Shown here: one piece after another, positions 16,343 through 22,569 of the stretch
Layout of the letters: each line of letters opens with the position of its first letter
Position numbering within the stretch: position 1 is the first letter of the stretch
Source of the DNA: Streptomyces mutomycini
GTDB taxonomy: Bacteria > Actinomycetota > Actinomycetes > Streptomycetales > Streptomycetaceae
Direction of reading: 5' to 3'
Assembly (NCBI RefSeq): GCF_001700505.1
Contig: NZ_MAPV01000091.1
Coordinates: 1-36,702, forward strand
DNA: 36,702 nt
The notes under the pieces: model-generated
The model's database searches: none
Told to the model about the DNA's origin: nothing
The model's input: only the letters and a program-made list of their open reading frames with translations
Made by a program: the position numbers and the translations under genes

Positions 16343-16385
16343 ACGAGATCCCGGTCAGACGGTGACCGTCTGACCGGGATCTCGT
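16343..16385. terminator. 43-nt near-perfect palindrome downstream of tRNA-Ala
   Basis: acgagatcccggtcagacgg / ccgtctgaccgggatctcgt, perfect 20-bp arms around tga (21 bp if the inner T-A is counted). It starts 9 bases past the tRNA 3' end and is a strong transcription terminator for the tRNA. Its distal arm forms part of the 22-bp att-like repeat. Confidence 0.75.
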
Positions 16386-16398
16386 GTGTGCGGTGGAC
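16377..16398. repeat. tRNA-side copy of the 22-bp direct repeat (att-like)
   Basis: Identical to 9883-9904. Bases 16394-16398 are the last five bases of tRNA-Ala, the rest are the tRNA trailer and one hairpin arm. Integrases of tyrosine type often use tRNA 3' ends, though the overlap with the tRNA is short here. Confidence 0.7.
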
Positions 16399-16467
16399 CT
16401 GTGGGGATTTGAACCCCAGACCCCCTCGATGCGAACGAGGTGCGCTACCAGACTGCGCCACAGGCCC
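16394..16467 (-). tRNA. tRNA-Ala (anticodon CGC)
   Basis: Full cloverleaf on the minus strand: acceptor GGGCCTG / CAGGTCC with discriminator A, D-arm with GCGC.AGTCTGGTAGCGC, anticodon stem CCTCG / CGAGG with loop TTCGCAT (anticodon CGC, codon GCG), and T-arm GGGGTTCAAATCCCC. No CCA is encoded (the trailer is CCG). A -10-like TAGAGT lies 14 bases upstream of the 5' end (16482-16487). The 3' end is shared with the att-like repeat. Confidence 0.95.
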
Positions 16468-16486
16468 TTGCAACGAGTGAAACTCT

Positions 16487-16506
16487 AGCACCCTCAACAG
16501 GGTGCT
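16487..16506. terminator. Hairpin between sepX and tRNA-Ala
   Basis: AGCACCCT / AGGGTGCT with loop caac, 48 bases past the sepX stop on the minus strand. It is probably the end of the sepX transcript and lies just upstream of the tRNA promoter. Confidence 0.55.
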
Positions 16507-16553
16507 CGGAAATCCGTATCCCGGCAGGTCACCGAGTCGGGTTCACCGTCGGC

Positions 16554-17672
16554 TCACTCGTTGGCCGCGCGCGGCCGGTCCTCGTCGTCGTACTGGTCGA
16601 AGAGGGGGGTCCGGCCCCGGTCGCGGGTGCGGCGGGGCTGGCCGGGCCTCCGGCGCGGGGGTGCGTCGGCCTCCGGCACGGGGGCGTCCGAGGCGCCCGT
16701 CCGGGTGGGCTCGGCCGGCCTGGAGCGGGCCGCGCTCCAGGTCTCCGGATCGCCGACCTCTACCCCGCCCGACGCGCGCGGGGCGACGGGGGCGGTGACG
16801 TACGTCGGCAGCGGGACCGGCACGGGCTCCCAGCTGTCGCCCTGGGCCGGTCCGCGTTCGCGCTGCTGGTCGACCCACTCCGCGTGGTCCGTCTGCTCGA
16901 CGAGAGCGCGGCGGCCCGCTTCCTGAGGGGAGACCGTGGGGGCGGGCGCGGGTGCCCCTCCGGGCTCCTCGTCCGGCTCGGCGGGAGCCGAGGACGCGGG
17001 CTGGTGCCTGCGGGGACGGTTCTCGCGCAGCCGCTGCGCGGCCACCTCGGCGCGTCGCCGGTCCATGGTGAAGACGAACCGTCGGCGCTCCTGGCCCCGC
17101 AGATGCACGATGTACGTGCTCAGCAGCAGGGCGGGAACGGCCGGCGCCCACAGGAAGCGGAGGCCGCCCACCGCCGCGACGACCGCGCCGAGCGTGAACG
17201 CCATGAAGAGGACCGTGGTGGTACGACGACGGCGCGCGAGGACCTGGGACCGCTGCCGTCGCTCCCGCTCGGACTCCGATCCGGAAGGGCGCGGGCGCCG
17301 GGCCGGTGCGGGGCGGGAGGGCCGGTCGGGCGGGCGCTCCTCGTCCGGCCGGGCGTGCGCCGGGTCGTGCAACCGCGCTTCGGTATGTGCCGGGGGCGCG
17401 GAGAAGGCCCGGACGTCGACGGACTCCAACCGGTCCGTCTCGACATCCGGGTCCACGTCGCCGCCAGGCGCCTCCTCGGCATCCCGCTCCCGCAGCTCCC
17501 TGGCGTAACGGCGCTCCATGGCCGCCCGTCCGGACAGCAGCCGGATGGCGGTGCTGAAGCGTTCCGTCGGACGGGCTTCATTGAGCTCGTCCTGCCTGCG
17601 GAGCCACATCGGCACCAAGTAGGCGGCCCAGGCCCCGACGATGACTGCGTAGATGAGGCCGCTGCTGCTCAC
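16554..17672 (-). CDS. sepX: Divisome membrane protein SepX/GlpR
   Basis: 372 aa. The N-terminal span SSSGLIYAVIVGAWAAYLVP is followed at once by the conserved cytoplasmic MWLRRQDELNEARPTERFST and AIRLLSG. Two further spans lie near 152-170 and 173-191 (TTTVLFMAFTLGAVVAAVG and FLWAPAVPALLLSTYIVHL), and the 180-residue C-terminus is Pro/Glu/Arg-rich and disordered. This is the SepX family needed for normal septation in Streptomyces; the corynebacterial homologue GlpR is the membrane receptor of Glp. The glp-like gene lies four genes upstream here. The GTG at 17672 gives the family start VSSSGLIY; a start at 17705 would add 11 atypical residues. The tail sequence is poorly conserved. Confidence 0.87.
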   Translation of the reverse strand: MSSSGLIYAVIVGAWAAYLVPMWLRRQDELNEARPTERFSTAIRLLSGRAAMERRYARELRERDAEEAPGGDVDPDVETDRLESVDVRAFSAPPAHTEARLHDPAHARPDEERPPDRPSRPAPARRPRPSGSESERERRQRSQVLARRRRTTTVLFMAFTLGAVVAAVGGLRFLWAPAVPALLLSTYIVHLRGQERRRFVFTMDRRRAEVAAQRLRENRPRRHQPASSAPAEPDEEPGGAPAPAPTVSPQEAGRRALVEQTDHAEWVDQQRERGPAQGDSWEPVPVPLPTYVTAPVAPRASGGVEVGDPETWSAARSRPAEPTRTGASDAPVPEADAPPRRRPGQPRRTRDRGRTPLFDQYDDEDRPRAANE

Positions 17673-17829
17673 GATCACACCGTAGAGGGGATTGCACGGC
17701 AGCATCCGCCAATTGGCCCGGTGTGTCGCACGATCAGGCTCATATGACGGACTTTTTTTGCGATTGCTCGGGTCAGAGGTTGACGAAAGTGAGGCTGATT
17801 ACGTTCAGAGACCGATCTAATTCGAACAC

Positions 17830-18459
17830 TTATTTTATTTCCCCGGGCGTGCGCGGTGTCCCCGGTGTACGCGGCCGCACCCTGCGCCAACGCTGTAGCA
17901 GCCCTTCGGGCACTTCCTCCGCGGTGAGCGCGAAGATCAGGTGGTCCCGCCACGCACCGTCGATGTGCAGATAGCGTGGACGCAGCCCTTCCGCGCGGAA
18001 TCCGAGTTTCTCCACGACCCTTCGGCTGGGCCCGTTCTCGGGCCGAATGCACACCTCGATCCGGTGCAGTCCGACGTTGCGGAAACAGTGGTCGACAGCG
18101 AGCGCCACCGCCGTCGGCATGACGCCGCGGCCGGCCACGCTCCGGTCGACCCAGTAGCCGACGTGGCCCGAGCACATCGAGCCCCAGGTGATGCCGGCCA
18201 CCGTCAACTGCCCGACGAGACGCCCCTCGTACTCGATGGCGAAGGGCAGCATCCGGCCCGCGTTCGCCTCGGCCCGCAGGTGGCGGATCATCTGACGGTA
18301 GGTGGGGCGCCGGGCCACCGGGCCGCCGGGGGCGGGCGGCGGGACGGTTGCCTCCCAGGGACGAAGCCAGTCACGGTTACGCCGGTTGACCTCGCGCCAC
18401 ATGCTCTGGTCGCGCATCTTTATCGGGCGGAGGGTGACGGTGCCGTCGGTCAGGATCAC
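17830..18459 (-). CDS. rimJ: RimJ-like GNAT acetyltransferase
   Basis: 209 aa. RimJ/RimL type: VTLRPIKMRDQSMWREVNRR at the N-terminus, AGRMLPFAIEYEGRLVGQLT, the acetyl-CoA motif VDRSVAGRGVMPTAVALAVD, and PENGPSRRVVEKLGFRAEGL. Family members acetylate protein N-termini (S5 in E. coli) or amines; the target here is not known. It starts with GTG 17 bases after the mog stop and is likely in the moaC-mog-rimJ transcript. The symbol is by homology and synteny (the same order is found in mycobacteria). Confidence 0.85.
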   Translation of the reverse strand: MILTDGTVTLRPIKMRDQSMWREVNRRNRDWLRPWEATVPPPAPGGPVARRPTYRQMIRHLRAEANAGRMLPFAIEYEGRLVGQLTVAGITWGSMCSGHVGYWVDRSVAGRGVMPTAVALAVDHCFRNVGLHRIEVCIRPENGPSRRVVEKLGFRAEGLRPRYLHIDGAWRDHLIFALTAEEVPEGLLQRWRRVRPRTPGTPRTPGEIK

Positions 18460-18476
18460 CGGCCAGGTCCGGACGT

Positions 18477-19001
18477 TCAGCTCGGACTCCCCGGTCGGGG
18501 GTGGTCGCCGCCGCGCAACTGGTCGACGGCGTGCACCAGAAGCCTGCCCAGGACCGCGAGTCCGTCGCGTACTCCACCGGTCGAGCCAGGCAGGTTCACT
18601 ACGAGGGTGCGGTCCGCGATGCCGGCGAGGCCGCGGGAGAGCGCGGCGGTGGGCACCTTGTCGCGGCCCTCCGCACGGATCGCCTCGGCGATGCCCGGGA
18701 TCTCACGGTCCAGCACGCGCCGGGTGGCCTCGGGCGTGCGGTCGGTGGGCGAGATGCCCGTACCACCGGTGGTGACGATCACGTCGTAGCCCGCGGCGGC
18801 TCCGGCCCGGAGGGCCGCCTCCACGGGATCACCGTCGGGCACGATCTGCGGGCCGTCGACTGCGAAGCCGAGCCCGGTGAGGGCCTCGGCGATGAGAGGG
18901 CCGCCCTTGTCGGCGTACACACCGGCGGAAGCCCGGTTGGAGGCTGTCACGACGAGGGCGCGGTAGCCGCCGGTGGCGGGGGGACTGCCGGGGGCGTTCA
19001 T
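18477..19001 (-). CDS. mog: Molybdenum cofactor biosynthesis protein MogA/MoaB type
   Basis: 174 aa MoCF domain: RALVVTASNRASAGVYADKG, the signature VTTGGTGISPTDRTPEATRR and NLPGSTGGVRDGL. It activates molybdopterin by adenylylation before molybdenum insertion. The ATG at 19001 overlaps the moaC stop as ATGA. Its near neighbours moaC and the MoeA-like gene make a partial Moco locus, and the molybdoenzyme at 33.1-35.4 kb would be one user. Confidence 0.9.
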   Translation of the reverse strand: MNAPGSPPATGGYRALVVTASNRASAGVYADKGGPLIAEALTGLGFAVDGPQIVPDGDPVEAALRAGAAAGYDVIVTTGGTGISPTDRTPEATRRVLDREIPGIAEAIRAEGRDKVPTAALSRGLAGIADRTLVVNLPGSTGGVRDGLAVLGRLLVHAVDQLRGGDHPRPGSPS

Positions 19002-19498
19002 GCGTCCGCCCCCTCCGGTGCGGGGCGCCGGTAGTCGCCGGACTTGCCGCCCGACTTGGCCTCGACCCGGACGTCCGTGATCACCGCGCTCTTGTCGACC
19101 GCCTTGATCATGTCGATCACCGTGAGCGCGGCGACCGACACGGCGGTCAGGGCCTCCATCTCGACACCCGTTCGGTCCGTGGTCTTCACCGTCGCAAGGA
19201 TCTCCACCGCGTCGTCGGCGACGCTCAGGTCGACCTTCACTCCGGAGACGGCGAGCGGGTGGCACAGCGGGATCAGGTCGGGGGTGCGCTTGGCGCCCAT
19301 GATCCCGGCGATGCGCGCGGTGGCGAGCGCGTCGCCCTTGGGGACACCCTCGCCTCTGAGGAGTTCGACGACACGCGGTGACACGAGGACCCGGCCGCTG
19401 GCCCGGGCGACACGTGCCGTGACGTCCTTCTCCGACACGTCGACCATGCGGGCGGCACCCGCCTCGTCGATGTGCGTCAGCCTGTTCTGCGTACTCAA
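18998..19498 (-). CDS. moaC: Cyclic pyranopterin monophosphate synthase MoaC
   Basis: 166 aa, full length. Conserved text: LTHIDEAGAARMVDVSEKDV, GIMGAKRTPDLIPLCHPL, and DRTGVEMEALTAVSVAALTV followed by IDMIKAVDK, including the catalytic Lys-Ser/Asp region near the end. MoaC makes cPMP from the MoaA product in the first step of Moco synthesis. The start is a TTG at 19498 (LSTQNRLTH) with GGCGGAG 4 bases upstream; no ATG or GTG in frame is well placed. Coupled to mog by ATGA. Confidence 0.92.
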   Translation of the reverse strand: MSTQNRLTHIDEAGAARMVDVSEKDVTARVARASGRVLVSPRVVELLRGEGVPKGDALATARIAGIMGAKRTPDLIPLCHPLAVSGVKVDLSVADDAVEILATVKTTDRTGVEMEALTAVSVAALTVIDMIKAVDKSAVITDVRVEAKSGGKSGDYRRPAPEGADA

Positions 19499-19624
19499 CT
19501 CACTCCGCCTAGCGGTAGGGCGCCGGTTGCCCGCCCGTCCCGCGCCGAGGCACGGACCGAGGGGCCCGGGGGGCTTCCCCCGGTAAGGCACAGCGCCAGA
19601 CACCGTACCGCCACCGCGCCGAAG

Positions 19625-20953
19625 TCAGCGGAGGAGGATCACCTCGGCATCCGCGCCGGGCTCGGCCGAGGTGACGTCCTCGGGCAGCACGATCAGCGCG
19701 TCCGCCTGGGCGAGGGCGGCGATCAGATGCGATCCGGGCCCCCCGACGGGAGTCACGGTGCCCGCCTCCGCGTCGTAGGTCCCGCGCAGGAACTGGCGCT
19801 TGCCGGGCGGCGAGGTGAGCGGCCCGTCGGCGCTGAGGGTGGCCCGCACCTTCGGGCGGTGCACGTCCTCGATGCCCATCAGGGTGAGGATCGCCGGCCG
19901 GACGAACAGCTCGAAGGAGACGTACGAGGAGACCGGGTTGCCGGGCAGCGCCAGCAGCGGAGTGTGGTCGGGGCCGATCGAACCGAAGCCCTGCGGCTTG
20001 CCCGGCTGCATGGCGAGCTTGCGGAAGTCGACGCCGCCGCCGGGCTCGTCCTCCCCACCGGCCAAGGACGCGGACGAGACCGAGGACAGGGCCTCCTTGA
20101 CCACGTCGTACGCGCCGACGCTCACGCCGCCCGTGGTGACGACGATGTCGGCGCGGATCAGCTGGTCCTCGATCGTGGCCCGCAGCGTCTCCGCGTCGTC
20201 GGCGACCGCGGGGACGCGGTAGGCGATGGCTCCCGCGTCCCGGGCGGCGGCCGTCAGCGCGAAGCTGTTGGAGTCGTAGATCCGGCCGCCGGTCAGCTCC
20301 TCGCCCGGCTGCACGAGCTCGCTGCCGGTGGAGAGCACCACGACGCGCGGGCGGGGGCGCACCTTCACCGTCGAGCGGCCGATCGCGGCGAGCAGCCCGA
20401 TCTGCGGCGGACCGACGACCGAACCCGCGCGCAGGGCCACGTCACCGGGCCGTACGTCACTCCCCTTGGCCCGGACATGGGCGCGGGCCTTGACGGGGCG
20501 GTGGACGCGGACCTCACCGCTCGCCCCCTCCGGAGCGTCGCTGTGGGCCCGCATGGTGTCGGCCGGGCCGCCGCCCGTGCCGCCGTCGGTCCACTCGACC
20601 GGGACGACCGCCTCGGCACCCGCGGGCAGCGGAGCACCGGTCATGATGCGGGCCGCTTCGCCCGGGCCGACGGAACGGCCGTCGGCCAGGCCGGTGTCGC
20701 CCGCCGCGACGTCGCCGATGACGGTGAGGACGGCGGGGAACTCCTCGCTCGCGCCCTCGACATCGGAGATCCGGACGGCGTATCCGTCCATCGAGCTGTT
20801 GTCGAAGGGCGGCAGCGCGACCTCCACCACGACGTCCTCGACCAGAACACAGCCATGGGCCTCGGGCAGTTGCAGCTCGATGGGCTCGAGCGGCCTCACC
20901 GCGGCCAGGATGTCGTCCAGGTGCTCGTCCACCGACCAGATCGTGCTGCTCAA
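19625..20953 (-). CDS. glp: MoeA/gephyrin-like protein Glp
   Basis: 442 aa, all MoeA domains: LPPFDNSSMDGYAVR, MTGAPLPAGAEAVVPVEWTD, VVVLSTGSELVQPGEEL, VVTTGGVSVGAYDVVKEAL, KLAMQPGKPQGFG, LALPGNPVSSYVSFELFVRP. MoeA inserts molybdate into adenylylated molybdopterin. Several actinobacterial paralogues, called Glp, instead act in the divisome with the receptor GlpR/SepX and FtsZ, and this gene is in that conserved galU-glp-rimJ-sepX block. Which role, or both, cannot be decided from sequence, as the catalytic motifs look intact. The TTG at 20953 (LSSTIWSVDEHL) lies four bases after the galU stop with GAGGAG 10 bases upstream. Confidence 0.87.
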   Translation of the reverse strand: MSSTIWSVDEHLDDILAAVRPLEPIELQLPEAHGCVLVEDVVVEVALPPFDNSSMDGYAVRISDVEGASEEFPAVLTVIGDVAAGDTGLADGRSVGPGEAARIMTGAPLPAGAEAVVPVEWTDGGTGGGPADTMRAHSDAPEGASGEVRVHRPVKARAHVRAKGSDVRPGDVALRAGSVVGPPQIGLLAAIGRSTVKVRPRPRVVVLSTGSELVQPGEELTGGRIYDSNSFALTAAARDAGAIAYRVPAVADDAETLRATIEDQLIRADIVVTTGGVSVGAYDVVKEALSSVSSASLAGGEDEPGGGVDFRKLAMQPGKPQGFGSIGPDHTPLLALPGNPVSSYVSFELFVRPAILTLMGIEDVHRPKVRATLSADGPLTSPPGKRQFLRGTYDAEAGTVTPVGGPGSHLIAALAQADALIVLPEDVTSAEPGADAEVILLR

Positions 20954-20957
20954 GCTG

Positions 20958-21860
20958 TTACAACTCCTCGGTGACGTAACTGCGCAGCCAGGTCCGGAAG
21001 TCCGGGCCCAGGTCTTCACGTTCGCACGCGAGTCTGACAATGGCACGCAGATAGTCGCCGCGGTCACCGGTGTCATAGCGGCGGCCCTTGAAGACGACGC
21101 CGTGCACCGGGCCGCCGATCTTCTCGTCCTCGGCCAGCAGCTGGAGCGCGTCGGTGAGCTGGATCTCGCCGCCGCGGCCCGGCTCGGTGTGGCGCAGTAT
21201 GTCGAAGATCGCGGGGTCCAGCACATAACGGCCGATGATGGCGAGGTTGCTGGGGGCGTCGGCCCGGTCGGGCTTCTCCACCAGGCCGGTGACCCGGACG
21301 ACGTCGCCGTCGCCGGTGGGCTCGGTGGCCGCGCAGCCGTACATGTGGATCTGCGCGGGGTCGACCTCCATCAGCGCGACGACACTGCCGCCCTCGCGCT
21401 CCTGGATCTCGACCATCCTGGCGAGGAGGGGGTCGCGCGGGTCGATGAGGTCGTCGCCGAGAAGGACGGCGAACGGCTGGTCACCGACGTGCGGCGCGGC
21501 GCAGAGGACGGCGTGGCCGAGGCCGCGCGGGTCGCCCTGGCGTACGTAGTGCATGGTGGCCAGGTCACTGGACTCCTGGACCCTCAGGAGGCGTTCGGCG
21601 TCTCCCTTGCGGGTCAGCGCGGACTCGAGCTCGTAGTTCCGGTCGAAGTGGTCCTCCAGGGGACGCTTGTTCCGGCCGGTGATCATCAGTACGTCGGAGA
21701 GACCGGCTCCCACGGCTTCCTCGACGACATACTGGATGGCGGGCTTGTCGACGACAGGCAGCATCTCTTTGGGAGTGGCCTTGGTGGCCGGCAGGAACCG
21801 GGTGCCAAGACCTGCAGCTGGGATGACAGCTTTGCTGATCCTGGGGCGCGACTGAGTCAT
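20958..21860 (-). CDS. galU: UTP-glucose-1-phosphate uridylyltransferase
   Basis: 300 aa. GalU features: KAVIPAAGLGTRFLPATKAT and PKEMLPVVDKPAIQYVVEEA (nucleotide loop), FAVLLGDDLIDP, GLVEKPD, GRYVLDPAIFDIL, and the terminal GRRYDTGDRGDYLRA. It makes UDP-glucose for trehalose, cell-surface sugars and glycogen. ATG at 21860 with no good ribosome site; TAGAGT, a -10-like hexamer, ends 7 bases before it, so transcription may start at or near the ATG. It is the first gene of the run galU-glp-moaC-mog-rimJ. Confidence 0.95.
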   Translation of the reverse strand: MTQSRPRISKAVIPAAGLGTRFLPATKATPKEMLPVVDKPAIQYVVEEAVGAGLSDVLMITGRNKRPLEDHFDRNYELESALTRKGDAERLLRVQESSDLATMHYVRQGDPRGLGHAVLCAAPHVGDQPFAVLLGDDLIDPRDPLLARMVEIQEREGGSVVALMEVDPAQIHMYGCAATEPTGDGDVVRVTGLVEKPDRADAPSNLAIIGRYVLDPAIFDILRHTEPGRGGEIQLTDALQLLAEDEKIGGPVHGVVFKGRRYDTGDRGDYLRAIVRLACEREDLGPDFRTWLRSYVTEEL

Positions 21861-21966
21861 GAGCTGAACTCTAACCGGTGCTAATGGGCGGAAGATGAGC
21901 GTCCGGTTAACTTCGTTCTCATACATCCACATAAAAGAACTATGTGAGCACCCGTTGAACCATGAC

Positions 21967-22569
21967 ATGTCCGAAAAAGCGACACTGCGTCGAGACCTTC
22001 TGGCCGCTCGACGCCTCCTCACCTCGGAGGACGTCAGGAGGACCGCAGCGGTTCTGTCCGCGGCCGCCTCGGACGTTCCCGAGCTCGCCCGCGCCCGGAC
22101 CGTGGCGGCCTACGTGTCCGTAGGGCGCGAACCGGGAACCCATGTGCTCCTGGACACCCTTCGCGCGCGGGGCGTACGAGTGCTGCTGCCGGTGCTCATG
22201 GCGGACAACGACCTGGACTGGGCTTTGTTCGAGGGGGTGGAGCATCTCGTGCCCGCCGAACGCGGCCTGCTGGAGCCGGACGGCGCGCGCCTCGGGCCGC
22301 AGGCGGTCCTCGACGCGGACGCGGTCCTGCTGCCGGGGCTCGCCGTGGACGGGCGCGGAATGCGGCTGGGGCGGGGCGGTGGCAGCTACGACCGGGTACT
22401 GGCCCGCCTCGCCTCCGCCGGGGCGCACCCCGCCCTGGTGGTCCTGCTGTACGACGACGAGGTGGTCGCGCGGGTTCCCGAAGAACCGCACGACCACCCC
22501 GTGGATGCCGTGGTCACGCCTGCCGGAGCACGGCGCTTCCGCCCAGGGACGATGCCTAGGGTTTCCTGA
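21967..22569 (+). CDS. 5-formyltetrahydrofolate cyclo-ligase
   Basis: 200 aa. Family pattern: EKATLRRDLLAARRLLTSED, VAAYVSVGREPGTHVLLDTL, the ATP/phosphate region LPGLAVDGRGMRLGRGGGSY followed by DR, and the C-terminal HPVDAVVTP. It converts 5-formyl-THF to methenyl-THF with ATP. The ATG at 21967 is preferred; a TTG at 21955 with a GTGAGC-like site is possible. Divergent from galU over about 106 bases, as in mycobacteria. The gene end overlaps the convergent acylase gene by 14 bases. Confidence 0.92.
   Translation: MSEKATLRRDLLAARRLLTSEDVRRTAAVLSAAASDVPELARARTVAAYVSVGREPGTHVLLDTLRARGVRVLLPVLMADNDLDWALFEGVEHLVPAERGLLEPDGARLGPQAVLDADAVLLPGLAVDGRGMRLGRGGGSYDRVLARLASAGAHPALVVLLYDDEVVARVPEEPHDHPVDAVVTPAGARRFRPGTMPRVS

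Larger units (their letters stand above)
9905..16376. mobile_element. Putative decayed genomic island at tRNA-Ala(CGC)
   Basis: The 6.5-kb segment between the two 22-bp repeats holds accessory, often broken genes: an EcsC-like protein, a frameshifted XRE regulator, two secreted proteins, a flavodoxin-fold protein, DUF5996, a methyltransferase fragment and the tail of a large HTH protein, plus a 0.8-kb gene-free stretch. Outside it, housekeeping synteny resumes. No integrase, excisionase or replication gene is recognisable, so mobility is inferred from the repeats, the tRNA position and gene content only. Confidence 0.5.

Noticed and set aside
16276..16497. Minus-strand frame reading QGPVAQSGSAPRSHRGGLGF across the tRNA
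   Set aside because: This is the translated tRNA-Ala sequence, a known artefact of gene finders.
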